NCBI RefSeq assembly: GCF_900091595.1
Contig: NZ_FMCW01000017.1
Location: 1-64,000 of the forward strand
Reading direction: 5' to 3'
Length of the DNA: 64,000 nt
Source: Micromonospora haikouensis
Lineage (GTDB): Bacteria; Actinomycetota; Actinomycetes; Mycobacteriales; Micromonosporaceae
A program made the translations under genes and the position numbers. The first letter of the stretch is position 1. Each line of letters starts with the position of its first letter. The notes below the pieces were generated by a model. It did not search any database. It was not told the origin of the DNA and was given only the letters and a program-made list of their open reading frames with translations. Of the stretch, positions 1 through 9,065 are shown one piece after another.

Positions 1-555
1 CCCGAGAAGAAGCTCGGCATCAAGGGCTCGCCGACCCGCGAGGTCTACCTCGACAACGTCCGCATCCCCGCCGACCGCATGATCGGCGCGGAGGGCACCG
101 GCTTCGCCACCGCCATGAAGACCCTGGACCACACCCGGGTCACCATCGCCGCGCAGGCCGTCGGCATCGCGCAGGGCGCGCTCGACTACGCCAAGGGGTA
201 CGTGCAGGAGCGCAAGCAGTTCGGCAAGGCGGTCGCCGAGTTCCAGGGCGTCCAGTTCATGCTCGCCGACATGGGCATGAAGCTGGAGGCGGCCCGCCAG
301 TTGACGTACGCCGCCGCCGGCAGGTCCGAGCGGGGCGACGCCGACCTGACCTACTTCGGCGCGGCGGCCAAGTGCTTCGCCTCCGACGCCGCCATGGAGA
401 TCACCACCGACGCCGTGCAACTGCTCGGTGGGTACGGCTACACCCGCGACTACCCGGTCGAGCGGATGATGCGCGACGCCAAGATCACCCAGATCTACGA
501 GGGCACCAACCAGGTCCAGCGCATCGTGATGGCCCGCCAGCTCCTCGGCGGCTGA
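1..555 (+). CDS. Acyl-CoA dehydrogenase, C-terminal part (5' end outside window)
   Basis: The frame is open from the first base of the window, so only the last 184 residues are present. They cover the end of the middle beta domain and the C-terminal helical bundle. The segment IYEGTNQVQR near the end is the family signature that carries the catalytic glutamate (in IYEGT) of medium-chain type acyl-CoA dehydrogenases. LLGGYGYTRDYPVERMMRDA is the equally conserved FAD/dimer-contact helix. The enzyme would be a cytoplasmic flavoprotein doing the first alpha,beta-oxidation step of fatty-acyl or branched-chain acyl-CoA. The convergent TetR gene ends 66 bases downstream. Chain-length specificity cannot be read from this fragment. 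Confidence 0.93.
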   Translation, partial: PEKKLGIKGSPTREVYLDNVRIPADRMIGAEGTGFATAMKTLDHTRVTIAAQAVGIAQGALDYAKGYVQERKQFGKAVAEFQGVQFMLADMGMKLEAARQLTYAAAGRSERGDADLTYFGAAAKCFASDAAMEITTDAVQLLGGYGYTRDYPVERMMRDAKITQIYEGTNQVQRIVMARQLLGG

Positions 556-596
556 CCCGGCCGGCGACTCCCCGGCCGGCGGCCCTGCCGACGCCT

Positions 597-622
597 GACC
601 GGCGGCCGGCCCGGCCGGCGGT
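597..622. terminator. Bidirectional hairpin between convergent genes
   Basis: GACCGGCGGCCGG and CCGGCCGGCGGTC pair over 13 positions with one mismatch. The stem lies between the dehydrogenase stop and the TetR stop and reaches into the TetR stop codon. There is no U-tract, as is common in actinobacteria. Its position between two convergent genes fits a shared terminator. Confidence 0.5.
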
Positions 623-1260
623 CAGGCGTAGAGGCCCTCCAGCACCATCGCGCTGAACTGGCGCGCCACCTCGTCGACGCTGAGCGGGCCGCCGACGTTG
701 AGCCACTGGTACGCCCAGGCGCACATGCCGACCAGCCCGAACGTGGCGATGCGCGGGTCGACGTCGGAGCGGAACGCCCCCCGGGCGACGCCGTCGGCGA
801 TCATCCCGGCGAAGGCCGACTCCACCAGGCCCCGCTTGCGGGTCACCTCGGCGAACAGGTCGGCGGTGAGGTTGCGCCGCTCCTGGTAGAAGATCGTCAC
901 GTGCGCCCGGTATTCGGCGACGCTGGTCAGGCTGAACCGGATCAGCTCGGCCACCCGCACCTTCGGGTCGTCGCTGCCGGCCTCGATCTTCGCGATCGCG
1001 GCGAGCTGCGCCTCCAGGTACTCCTCCTGGATGTGGCGCAGCAGGTCGTCCTTGCTCTCGAAGTGGTGGTAGAAGGCACCCTTGGTGAGCTTGGCCCGGT
1101 CGGCGATCTCCTGCACCGACGTGCGGTCGAAGCCGCGCCTCTCGAACAGCTCCAGCGCGCTGGCGATCAACGACTTGCGGGTGTTCTCCGGGTCGTAGCC
1201 GTCGGGCCACCGCTGCCGGCGACGGGTCGACTCCGGCCGGTTGGACGTGGCACGCACCAT
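622..1260 (-). CDS. TetR-family transcriptional regulator
   Basis: A 212-aa protein of normal TetR length. The N-terminal helix-turn-helix runs from about residue 25 to 70 (SVQEIADRAKLTKGAFYHHF is the recognition region). The ligand-binding half has YQERRN and a GMCAWAYQWLN helix like regulators of acyl-CoA metabolism. The start at 1260 is chosen because AGGAGG lies 6 bases upstream; an in-frame ATG at 1293 has no such site. It faces the acyl-CoA dehydrogenase end to end, so control of fatty-acid or acyl-CoA genes is a reasonable inference. The inducer is unknown. Confidence 0.88.
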   Translation of the reverse strand: MVRATSNRPESTRRRQRWPDGYDPENTRKSLIASALELFERRGFDRTSVQEIADRAKLTKGAFYHHFESKDDLLRHIQEEYLEAQLAAIAKIEAGSDDPKVRVAELIRFSLTSVAEYRAHVTIFYQERRNLTADLFAEVTRKRGLVESAFAGMIADGVARGAFRSDVDPRIATFGLVGMCAWAYQWLNVGGPLSVDEVARQFSAMVLEGLYA

Positions 1261-1292
1261 TGATGGCCTCCTATAGCCTGCGCAGCCCCACA

Positions 1293-1310
1293 ATGCTACC
1301 GTCCGGTCGG
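1293..1310 (-). promoter_or_regulatory. Putative TetR autoregulatory operator and -10
   Basis: Reading the minus strand, CCGACCGGACGG (1299-1310) is a quasi-palindrome with 10 of 12 symmetric positions. It resembles the CCGACCGGTCGG type operators of several TetR proteins. It directly precedes a TAGCAT -10 candidate (1293-1298) and lies 39 bases from the TetR start. No convincing -35 was seen. Confidence 0.35.
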
Positions 1311-1358
1311 AAGGAATGGGGTACGCGGCCCAGGGCGGTTCGCGCCGCGCCCCGTCGG

Positions 1359-2093
1359 TCAGGCCGCGCCCCCGTTGACGTACACCACCTGGCCATTGAT
1401 CCAGCGGGCCGGGCCGGCCAGGAACGCCACCACCTCGGCGGTGTCGGCCGGGTCGCCGAGCCGCCCCATCGGCGACATCGCCGCCATCGCGGCGATCTTC
1501 TGCTCGTCCTTGCCCGCCAGGAACAGGGCCGTGCCGGTGGCGCCCGGCGCGACCGCGTTCACCGTGACGTCACGCCCGCGAAGCTCCCGGGCCAGGATCA
1601 ACGTGATCGCGTCCACCGCCGCCTTGCTGGAGGCGTACGCGGCGTAGCCGGGCATGGACAGCCGGGGCGTCGTGCTGGAGATGTTGACCAGCGCGCCGCC
1701 GGGCCGGATCCGGCGGGCCGCCTGCTGGTCGACCACGAAGGTGCCACGCACGTTGACGCGGTGCACGCGGTCCAGCTCCGCCAGATCCAGCTCGGCCACC
1801 GAGGCGTACGACGCCACCCCGGCCGAGTGCACGACGACGTCGATCCCCCCGTACGTCCGCTCGGCGACGTCGAACAGCTCCGCCACCGCCACCTCGTCGG
1901 CGACGTCGGCCCGCACCGCTACGGCGTCCCCACCGGCGGCGACGATCCCCGCCACGACCTGCTCCGCCACGGACTTGCCGGTGACGAAGTTGACCACCAC
2001 CGCGAAGCCGTCCGCCGCCAGCCGCTGCGCGATGCGCCGGCCGATGCCCTGGGAACCACCGGTCACGATGGCGACACGCTGCGGGACGGTCAT
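1359..2093 (-). CDS. SDR family oxidoreductase
   Basis: A 244-aa classical short-chain dehydrogenase/reductase. The Rossmann cofactor motif TGGSQGIG is near residue 13, HSAG replaces the usual NNAG, and the active-site YASSK follows about residue 150. The C-terminal segment ending in INGQVVYVNGG is typical of FabG-like 3-oxoacyl reductases. The start at 2093 has AGGAG 7 bases upstream; an upstream in-frame GTG (2114) lacks a site. It is transcribed in the same direction as the TetR gene 98 bases downstream, with the TetR promoter between them. NADP preference is likely but not decided here, and the substrate is unknown. Confidence 0.88.
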   Translation of the reverse strand: MTVPQRVAIVTGGSQGIGRRIAQRLAADGFAVVVNFVTGKSVAEQVVAGIVAAGGDAVAVRADVADEVAVAELFDVAERTYGGIDVVVHSAGVASYASVAELDLAELDRVHRVNVRGTFVVDQQAARRIRPGGALVNISSTTPRLSMPGYAAYASSKAAVDAITLILARELRGRDVTVNAVAPGATGTALFLAGKDEQKIAAMAAMSPMGRLGDPADTAEVVAFLAGPARWINGQVVYVNGGAA

Positions 2094-2174
2094 GACGGTT
2101 CTCCTGGTCCTCACGGGGCCGGGACGGCGACGGCCGCCCCGGAGATCGAATTAGATCAGACGGCGTACGTCAAA

Positions 2175-2219
2175 CGCTGCCCCCACGGTCGCCCCGCACC
2201 AGGCGCCGTGGGGGCAGCG
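2175..2219 (-). terminator. Strong hairpin terminator after the SWIM gene
   Basis: CGCTGCCCCCACGG (2175-2188) and CCGTGGGGGCAGCG (2206-2219) form a perfect 14-bp stem whose 17-base loop can pair further (CGCC/GGCG). It starts 25 bases after the SWIM stop codon, so it closes the MoxR operon and separates it from the SDR gene promoter. Confidence 0.75.
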
Positions 2220-2243
2220 GTCCACGCCGGGGCCGCCCACGGA

Positions 2244-4136
2244 TCAGCCGGTCGCCGGCGCCACCCAGGAGGACCTGATCAGTTCCCGCTCGGTGGCGGC
2301 GAGGTGGGCGGTCGCGGCGAGCCAGGCCCAGGCGTACCGGTCCGGGTCGGGGTCGGTGAGTCGCCCGAACGCGTCCCGGCCGCGCCGGTCCGACTCCGCC
2401 ACCAGCGCCGACGCCACCGCGGCGGCGGTGGCGAAGCCGGCCCGGCGCAACGGCGCCGCCAGCGAGGCGGCCTCGTCGCGGGCCGCCTCGGCCACCGCCC
2501 GGCGGCCACCCGAGACAGCCAGCTCCACCAGCCGACGCACCCGCCACAGCGGGGACTCCGCGACCGCGTCGACGGCCGGCGCCGACTGCGCCGCACCGGC
2601 CTGCGCACGGGGCGGCAGGTGCGAGCCCTGGATCTGGTCGTAGCCCAGGTCCGCCCGCCCGTGCCACTCGGGCGGCAGCCGCAGGGTCTCGGTGGCACCC
2701 GGCACCGCGCCGACCGCGAGCGGGCGCAGCGTGCCGGCCCGGTCGGGGTCCAGCCGGCCGACCGCCCGGATCCGCAGGCCCGGCCAGGACGCCAGCCGCC
2801 GCAGGTTGGCCACGTGCGCCAGCACCGGGTGCGGGTTGGCCGGCGCCAACCGGATCACCGGCCCGTCCGGCACCGGCGCCCGGTCCGCCCCCGCGCCGGG
2901 GGCCAGCTCGCGGGCCAGCACCTGGTCGCCGACCGCGCCGACCACCACCAGGTCGGCGCCGAGCAGCGCCGTGCCGGCCCGCCCCGCATCGGCCGGGTCG
3001 TCGACGGCGAGCTGCCCGGTCACCACCTCCGCCAGCGGCCGGGCGAACAGCTCCGCCAGCGCGCCGGTGGACCAGTCGGCCCCGGTGAGGGGGGTGGCCC
3101 GCACCCCCGCGCCGGCACCGAGCCGGCCGTCCGAAGAGACCGTGCTGCCGGTGATCCGCAGGCCGCCCCGGGCCAGCGCCGCGTGGTCGACCGAGGCCGC
3201 GCCCATCTCCGTGACCGCGTGGGCGCAGTCCCTGGCGCGGTTCGGGCCGCCCGGCTTCACGTCGGCGAACGAGAGCCGACGGCCGTCGGCGGCGACCAGG
3301 TGGGTGACCACGCCGGCGTACCCGGTCGCGCTGATCACCGGTTCCCGGCAGACGCCGTACACCTCCAGCGTGCCGTCCGGCTCGTAGGCCCGCCGCAGCA
3401 CGCCGACCAGCGCCGGATCGGGATCGCCGGCGGCGAGCCGACCCGCCGCGTACAGCAGGTCGTGCAGCACCTCGACCAGGTCGGCGAGCCGGTGGCCGGT
3501 CTGCCGGGACCGGTGCGCGCGCAGGCCGCGCACCAGGCGCAGCGCGGCGGCCTCGGCGCGCGGCAGGCCGGCCAGGCGGGCGCCGTGCGCGGCGCGCAGC
3601 AGATCGGCCTGACCGACCGCGCCGGCGGCCGGGACACCGGAGGCGAGCACCGCGGCGGCGGCCCGCCACAGGGCGCTGGCGGCGGCCCGCTGCGCCTTCG
3701 TCGGCGCGCCACCGGCGACGGCCGGGCCGGCCGCGCCCGCCCGCCCGGCCCTTCTGGCCCGCCCGGTGCCGTCCGGGGTGGACGGCGCGGCGGGTGCCGG
3801 ATCGGGGTGGCTGGCCGGGTCGGCGACCGGGCAGGCGGCCAGGACCGCCGCGAGGTGCAGGCAGCGGGGTGCCAGCAGGCAGTCGCACCGGGCCTGCTCC
3901 GGGCCGGTGACCGCGCCGGTCGGGCCGGGCCGCAGCACGACCAGGGCCTCCGGCCCACAGTCGACCGACACGCCGCCGTCGACCTGGCCGACCGGCAGCG
4001 CGGCCAGCCGCTCGACGGTGGCGTCCAGCCGCCGGCGCAGCCGCGACGGCAGGGCCGCCACCGCCGCGGCGGCGACCGCCGGCGACACCGGCGGCAACCG
4101 GTCCGCGGCCACGGCGGTGGGGGTACGGTTCGTCAA
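2244..4136 (-). CDS. SWIM zinc-finger protein of a MoxR-vWA operon (YehQ-like)
   Basis: A 630-aa protein. The SWIM signature CxCxnCxH is visible as C84-D-C86-LLAPR-C92-L-H94. SWIM modules bind zinc and are predicted to contact DNA or protein. The rest is Ala/Arg-rich and mostly alpha-helical, without a recognised enzyme fold. The TTG start at 4136 overlaps the upstream stop as TTGA and has GGAGG 6 bases upstream, so translation is coupled to the vWA gene. In Enterobacteria, YehQ (SWIM) closes a comparable operon with MoxR, DUF5682 and vWA proteins, so it is probably a partner or adaptor in the same complex. No biochemical role is known. Confidence 0.75.
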   Translation of the reverse strand: MTNRTPTAVAADRLPPVSPAVAAAAVAALPSRLRRRLDATVERLAALPVGQVDGGVSVDCGPEALVVLRPGPTGAVTGPEQARCDCLLAPRCLHLAAVLAACPVADPASHPDPAPAAPSTPDGTGRARRAGRAGAAGPAVAGGAPTKAQRAAASALWRAAAAVLASGVPAAGAVGQADLLRAAHGARLAGLPRAEAAALRLVRGLRAHRSRQTGHRLADLVEVLHDLLYAAGRLAAGDPDPALVGVLRRAYEPDGTLEVYGVCREPVISATGYAGVVTHLVAADGRRLSFADVKPGGPNRARDCAHAVTEMGAASVDHAALARGGLRITGSTVSSDGRLGAGAGVRATPLTGADWSTGALAELFARPLAEVVTGQLAVDDPADAGRAGTALLGADLVVVGAVGDQVLARELAPGAGADRAPVPDGPVIRLAPANPHPVLAHVANLRRLASWPGLRIRAVGRLDPDRAGTLRPLAVGAVPGATETLRLPPEWHGRADLGYDQIQGSHLPPRAQAGAAQSAPAVDAVAESPLWRVRRLVELAVSGGRRAVAEAARDEAASLAAPLRRAGFATAAAVASALVAESDRRGRDAFGRLTDPDPDRYAWAWLAATAHLAATERELIRSSWVAPATG

Positions 4137-7100
4137 CGTGATCCTCCCCGGACACGGTCGCCCACCCAGCGGGCGAGTTCGAGCGGGCTGAGCGCGGCGA
4201 CCGGCATCCCGGCCGCGACGAGCTGCTCGGCGACCGGCACCGAGTAGCAGGGCAACCCCCGGTCGTTGAGCGCGGCGCAGCCCAGCAGGTGCACGCCGGC
4301 CGACGCCAGGGTGCGGACCTCGCCGAGCAGCCCGGCCAGCGGGTAGCCCTCCTCGAAGTCGCTGACCACGGCGACGATGGTGCGGCTCGGCACGGTCACC
4401 AGCGAGCGGGCGTGGGCCAGCCCGGCGGCGATGTGCGTGCCGCCGCCGACGCGCACCTCCAGCAGCAGCGACAGCGGGTCGTCGACCCGGTCGGTCAGGT
4501 CGACCACCTCGGTGGAGAAGGCGAGGAAGTGGGTCGACAGGGTGGGCACCCCGGCCAGCACGGCGGCGGTCAGCGCCGACCACACCACCGACGCCTCCAT
4601 CGAGCCGGACACGTCGACCACCAGCACCAGCCGCCAGTCGGCCTCCCGGCGGGTGCGGGTGTGGAACACCGGGCGCTGCGGCACGACCACCGTCCGGCCG
4701 TCGCCGAGCCGCCGGGTGTGTGCCAGGTTCGCCCGCAGCGTACGGGCGAGGTTGATCCGCCCACCGGGGCGGCGGGTCGGGCGCGGGCTGGTCAGCCCGG
4801 TCAACGCCGGCCGCGCCTGGTTGGCCAACCGCGCGGTCAGCTCCTCGACCAGTCGCCGCACCAGGGGCCGCAACGCGGCCAGCTTCGCCTCGGGCAGGCC
4901 GCCCGCCAGCGACAGCACCGACGCCAGCAGCTCCACCGAGGGGCGCACCGAGGCCGGGTCGAGTTCGCTGAGCACGTCGGTGCGGCCGTTCTCGGCGGCC
5001 CGGGCGATGACCTCCTCGCGCACCGTCGTGCCGAACAGCGCCTCCAGTTCGTCGGCCCACTCGCGGGCCGTCGGGAAGGCGGGCTCCTGCCCACCGCCTG
5101 CCGAGGGGCCGAGGTCGATGCCACCCTCGCCGCGCCCCGCCCCGTACAACTCGTCGAGGGCGCGGGCGTAACGGCGGGCGTCGGCCGGCAGCCGGTCGGG
5201 TTGCCGGCCGAGCAGCAGCCGCCACCGGTCGGCCGGGGTCAGCCCGCCGCCCGGCGCAGCCGCCGCCCGGTCCCCGCCGCCGACGGGGGCGTCGACGGCA
5301 CCGGCGTCCGGGCCCGGGAGCGGCAGGGCGCGGGCGAGTAGCACGGCCCGGCCGGCCGCGTCGGCGGTGGCCCACCGGGCCAGCAGCTCGGGCGGGGCGG
5401 ACAGGGACAGGTCGAGCCGGTCGCCCAGCCGTTCGGCGACGGTGTCCAGCAGCCGCTCCCGGGCCGCCGGGGTGAGCGCGTCGAACCCGCCCCGCAGCGC
5501 GGGCAGCCGGTCCAGGAACTCGGGGTCGGTGAGTCGTTCGACCCGGTCCAGCAGCGGGTCCAGCGCGGCGGGCGCGGACTGCAGCAGGGGGTGCGCTGCG
5601 GTGAGCAGGCCGCCGAGCAGCCGGTGCAGGTGCCGTCGCGTGTCCGGCCCGGTGGCCGCGTCGACCCAGCCGGCCACGCGGGTGCCCAGGGTCGCCAGGT
5701 CGGTCAGGTCGAGCAGCACCCGGGCGGCCAGGGCGGCGCCCTGCATCAGCGCCGAGCCCGACCGGGTCAGGTCGTCGAGGGCGGCGTCCAGGCGCAGGCC
5801 GATCCGGTTCTGCCCGGCCCGCACGGCGAGGTCGACCAGGGCGGCCGCGTCGTCCGCGGCGTCGCTGCCGGCCAGGCCGGGCAGCCCGCGCACCGCCGCG
5901 TCCAGCAGCACGACGGCCAGCTCGGCCGCCCGGTCCCGGCTCTCGGCGGTGGTGCCGGGCAGGTGCTGCCGGCGCAGCGCCTCCAGCAGGTCCAGTGCGG
6001 CCAGCAGCTCCGGCAGCGTGCCGGTGGCGGGCAGCACGGCGGCGGCCAGGTCGAGCCGGTCGGCGACCAGCTCGGGCAGGTCGCACCGGGCGGCGTCGCG
6101 GAGCCCGGCGAGCAGCTGCGCGGCGGTGGGCCCGCCGTCGGCGACCTCGCGGCGGAACCGCTCCCGCAGCGTGCCGGTCGCGGCCAGCGCCGCGGTGACC
6201 CCGCGCACGCCGACCAGGTCCAGGCGGGCCGCCACGGACGGGGTCCAGGCCAGCTGCCAGCGGGTGGTCAGGGCGGCCCCGTCGCCGGTGCCGGTCACCG
6301 CGACGGGTTCGCCGTAGCCGACACCGCAGACGTGCAGGCGGTGCAGCAGGACCTCCCGCCGCCGGTCCAGGTCGGTGCGCAGCGGGTCCAGGCGGACCTC
6401 GCGGGCCTTCGGGCTGTCGGGGTGGGGCAGGCGCAGCGCGGCCAGCGCCGCCTCGACCGCCGGGCCGAGCCCGGAGCGGGGCGTGCCGGGGGCCGTCCGG
6501 CCCCGGTCGGCGCCGACCAGCACGGTCTCCAGCGCACGGGCCAGGGCGCGGCCCCGGCCGAGCAGCTCGCCCTGGCCGAGCACGGTGGTGACCGCCTCCA
6601 GCACCTCGCCCCGGCCGGGGGCGGGCAGGCCGCGCAGCCGGGCCAGGTCGTCGGCGAGCCGCACCGCCTCGGCGGCCTCGCCGGTGCCGGCGGTGTGCCC
6701 GGCCGCGCGCAGCTCCCGGCACACGTCGGTGACGGCGCGGGCGGCGGCGGCCCGGATCCGGTCCGGGTCACCGGCGGCGGCGAGGACGGCCTGCTGCCAG
6801 CGCGGGTCGCGGATCCCGGCCGGGTAGCCGGACCGGGAGTCGAGCAGGTCGAACGCGTAGGGCACCAGCGAGGTGGCGACGGCGTCGCCGGGTGGGGCGC
6901 TCGACCGGTCGGCCGCCCCGCCCAGCGGGCCGTCGGTCGACCGGGCCGGGCCGCCGGTGGCGGGGCCGGCGTGACCGGCGGCGTCGGGCGCGAGCAGGGC
7001 CGGGGCGTGGAAGGCGCCGACGACGGCGGCGACCCGCCGGCCGTCCGCGCCCGCGTCGGCCAGCACCCGGCGCATGTGCTCCTCGCGGGCCAGGTCCCGC

Positions 7101-7795
7101 GCCGGTACGCCCTCGTCGCCGGCGCTGTCGGCGCGCATCGCCCAGCCCACCCCGAGGGCGGCCCGGCGCACGGCCTCCGGCGGGCAGCCCGGGGCGCGTA
7201 CCTCGACCACCCGGTCCCACATGTCGTCGCCGTCGCGGCCGGTGCCGCTGGCGCCGAGCCCGGCGGCGTAGCGCGCCGGGCGGGGGCCGGGCACGCCCTG
7301 GTCCGCGTCGGCACCGCCGACGGTCGTCGGAGCCGCGCCGGTGGCCGTCCAGCCGGGATCGGCCAACGGCAGGTCGCAGCAGATCACCTCGACGCCGCGC
7401 TGCCGGGCCCAGCGGATCGCCGCCAGCTCCGGCGAGAAGTCGGCGAACGGGTAGAAGCCCATCGGCCCGTCCGCGCCGTGGCTGCCGACCACGGCCAGCG
7501 GCGCCCGGGCGGCCGGGTCGGACAGGTACGGCAGCCAGTGCTGGAAGTCCGCCGGCAGCTCGACGGCGACCACCTCGGCCCCGGCGGCGTCCAGCAGGGC
7601 GGGGACCACCGACGCCAGGGCGGGGCTGTGGTGCCGCACCCCGATCAGGTAGGGCCGCGCCGAGGCGGCGAGGGCGTCGACCACGGCGCGCGGGTCGGCG
7701 GCCGACAGGTCGGTCGCGGCCGGGCCGCCTGCCGGCGGGTCGAGCACGGCCGGTGCGCCGGCCGGGCCGGCGGGTTCGCGGGACGGTGGCGTCAC
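4133..7795 (-). CDS. DUF5682 / vWA-domain fusion protein (YehM-YehP-like)
   Basis: A 1220-aa protein. The N-terminal part starts with GVRHHSPA (about residue 53), a hallmark of DUF5682/YehM-type proteins, followed by VELPAD and a GSHG segment. The last 165 residues are a von Willebrand A domain with MIDAS metal ligands DVSGSM (1061-1066), the GGGTH threonine loop and VVSDFEEG. In E. coli these two domains are separate genes (yehM, yehP); here they are one chain joined by a long helical middle. GTG 7795 overlaps the MoxR stop as GTGA; GTG 7831 is an alternative start. vWA proteins usually serve as the substrate-binding partner of MoxR ATPases, so it likely docks on the neighbouring ATPase. The cellular target is unknown. 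Confidence 0.78.
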   Translation of the reverse strand: MTPPSREPAGPAGAPAVLDPPAGGPAATDLSAADPRAVVDALAASARPYLIGVRHHSPALASVVPALLDAAGAEVVAVELPADFQHWLPYLSDPAARAPLAVVGSHGADGPMGFYPFADFSPELAAIRWARQRGVEVICCDLPLADPGWTATGAAPTTVGGADADQGVPGPRPARYAAGLGASGTGRDGDDMWDRVVEVRAPGCPPEAVRRAALGVGWAMRADSAGDEGVPARDLAREEHMRRVLADAGADGRRVAAVVGAFHAPALLAPDAAGHAGPATGGPARSTDGPLGGAADRSSAPPGDAVATSLVPYAFDLLDSRSGYPAGIRDPRWQQAVLAAAGDPDRIRAAAARAVTDVCRELRAAGHTAGTGEAAEAVRLADDLARLRGLPAPGRGEVLEAVTTVLGQGELLGRGRALARALETVLVGADRGRTAPGTPRSGLGPAVEAALAALRLPHPDSPKAREVRLDPLRTDLDRRREVLLHRLHVCGVGYGEPVAVTGTGDGAALTTRWQLAWTPSVAARLDLVGVRGVTAALAATGTLRERFRREVADGGPTAAQLLAGLRDAARCDLPELVADRLDLAAAVLPATGTLPELLAALDLLEALRRQHLPGTTAESRDRAAELAVVLLDAAVRGLPGLAGSDAADDAAALVDLAVRAGQNRIGLRLDAALDDLTRSGSALMQGAALAARVLLDLTDLATLGTRVAGWVDAATGPDTRRHLHRLLGGLLTAAHPLLQSAPAALDPLLDRVERLTDPEFLDRLPALRGGFDALTPAARERLLDTVAERLGDRLDLSLSAPPELLARWATADAAGRAVLLARALPLPGPDAGAVDAPVGGGDRAAAAPGGGLTPADRWRLLLGRQPDRLPADARRYARALDELYGAGRGEGGIDLGPSAGGGQEPAFPTAREWADELEALFGTTVREEVIARAAENGRTDVLSELDPASVRPSVELLASVLSLAGGLPEAKLAALRPLVRRLVEELTARLANQARPALTGLTSPRPTRRPGGRINLARTLRANLAHTRRLGDGRTVVVPQRPVFHTRTRREADWRLVLVVDVSGSMEASVVWSALTAAVLAGVPTLSTHFLAFSTEVVDLTDRVDDPLSLLLEVRVGGGTHIAAGLAHARSLVTVPSRTIVAVVSDFEEGYPLAGLLGEVRTLASAGVHLLGCAALNDRGLPCYSVPVAEQLVAAGMPVAALSPLELARWVGDRVRGGSR

Positions 7796-8985
7796 CGCAG
7801 GCTCGCCCGCAGGTCCCAGAGCCGACGCCACATCGCCGAGCCGTCCTCGGCGCGGCGGCGGACCGGGCCGTCCCAGTAGCCGAGCAGCCGGGCGTGGTCG
7901 TTCTCGTCGTCCTTGCGGACCACCCCCAGCAGGTGCCCGGGGACCAGGTCGAGCGGGTCACCGCCGGGCAGGTACGCGGCGGCCAGCCCGAGCGACGCCG
8001 CCACCTGCACCGCCTCGGCGGTGGACATCACGGTGCCGGGCCGCTCCACGTCCCAGCCCTCGCCCGACCGGCCGGTGCGCAGGTCACGGAACACCGTGAT
8101 CAGGGCGTCGAGCACCGCGTCGTCCACCGTGTACGGTGCTCCGGCGCGCTCGACGGCGGCGGTGGCCTGCCGGCGGACCAGGTCGGTCTCGGTGCCCGCG
8201 TCGGCGATCGGGTGGACCGTCTCGAAGTTGAACCGGCGCTTGAGGGCCGAGGACATCTCCGACACGCCCCGGTCGCGCAGGTTGGCGGTGGCGATCACGG
8301 TGAACCCGGGCGTCGCACGGATCAGGCCGTCCCCGGTGCCGGACAGCTCCGGCACGTTCATCCGCCGGTCGGACAGGATGGACACCAGGGCGTCCTGCAC
8401 CTCGGGCAGGCAGCGGGTGACCTCCTCGATCCGGGCCACCCGGCCGGTGCGCATCGCGGTCAGCACCGGCGAGTCGACCAGGGCCTGCGGGGTGGGGCCC
8501 TGGGCGAGCAGCAGCGCGTAGTTCCAGCCGTACCGGAAGGCGTCCTCGGTGGTGCCGGCGGTGCCCTGCACGGTCAGGGCGCTGGTGCCGCAGATGGCGG
8601 CGGCCAGCAGCTCCGAGAGCATCGACTTGGCGGTGCCGGGCTCGCCGACGAGCAGCAGGCCCCGCTCGCCGGCCAGGGTGACCACGCACCGCTCGACCAG
8701 GCTGCGCTCGCCGACGAACTTCGGCGCGATGGTCATGCTCGCCGGCAGCTCCACGCCGCCGGGGCGGCTACGCCGGTCGGCCGGCAGCGACAGCGCCTCG
8801 CCGTCGCTGCCCCGGATGAAGGTGACCACCGCGCGCGGGGTCAGCGCCCAGCCCGGCGGCCGGGCCCCGTCGTCGTACGCGGCCAGGAAGGCCAGCTCGG
8901 CGGCGTACCGCTGCTCGGCGGAGAGCACCTGGGCGGCGGCGTTGTCCGGCGCCGCGGTGGGGCGGACGTGTTCCGTCACGGTCAC
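7792..8985 (-). CDS. MoxR-family AAA+ ATPase (YehL subfamily type)
   Basis: A 397-aa AAA+ ATPase. Walker A is GEPGTAKS (114-121). The Walker B position reads RIEEVTR with glutamate where most MoxR proteins have Asp-Glu, followed by PEVQDALVSILSDR. Sensor 1 is ATANLRDRG and the arginine-finger region is SSALKRRF. The GTG start at 8985 has GAGGA 5 bases upstream. MoxR ATPases form hexamers that work as chaperones or metal/cofactor inserters with a vWA partner; the next gene supplies that partner and its start overlaps this stop. An 80-base gap with a very strong hairpin separates it from the giant gene upstream, suggesting the ATPase dose is set separately. Confidence 0.88.
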   Translation of the reverse strand: MTVTEHVRPTAAPDNAAAQVLSAEQRYAAELAFLAAYDDGARPPGWALTPRAVVTFIRGSDGEALSLPADRRSRPGGVELPASMTIAPKFVGERSLVERCVVTLAGERGLLLVGEPGTAKSMLSELLAAAICGTSALTVQGTAGTTEDAFRYGWNYALLLAQGPTPQALVDSPVLTAMRTGRVARIEEVTRCLPEVQDALVSILSDRRMNVPELSGTGDGLIRATPGFTVIATANLRDRGVSEMSSALKRRFNFETVHPIADAGTETDLVRRQATAAVERAGAPYTVDDAVLDALITVFRDLRTGRSGEGWDVERPGTVMSTAEAVQVAASLGLAAAYLPGGDPLDLVPGHLLGVVRKDDENDHARLLGYWDGPVRRRAEDGSAMWRRLWDLRASLR

Positions 8986-9025
8986 GGGGTTCCTCGATCT
9001 CTCACTGGTGTCGGACGTGCGGGAG

Positions 9026-9058
9026 GTCGGTGGTGGGGCCGGCGGCCCCACCACCGAC
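9026..9058 (-). terminator. Perfect 15-bp hairpin inside the operon (partial terminator or processing site)
   Basis: GTCGGTGGTGGGGCC (9026-9040) and GGCCCCACCACCGAC (9044-9058) are exact inverted repeats around a 3-base loop. The hairpin begins 7 bases after the stop of the 1656-aa gene and ends 40 bases before the MoxR start. It may act as an attenuating terminator or mRNA-stabilising element. No promoter for MoxR was recognised after it. Confidence 0.6.
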
Positions 9059-9065
9059 GCGGGGA

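Noticed and set aside
1260..4247. Long plus-strand open frame (995 codons) across the SDR and SWIM genes
   Set aside because: Antisense shadow caused by high GC: composition is Arg/Pro/Gly/His-rich without domains, whereas the minus strand carries recognisable SDR and SWIM motifs with ribosome sites.
2244..6722. Single 1492-codon minus-strand frame joining SWIM and upstream sequence
   Set aside because: Upstream of TTG 4136 the frame is a shadow of the vWA gene. The DUF5682 and vWA motifs are in the other frame.
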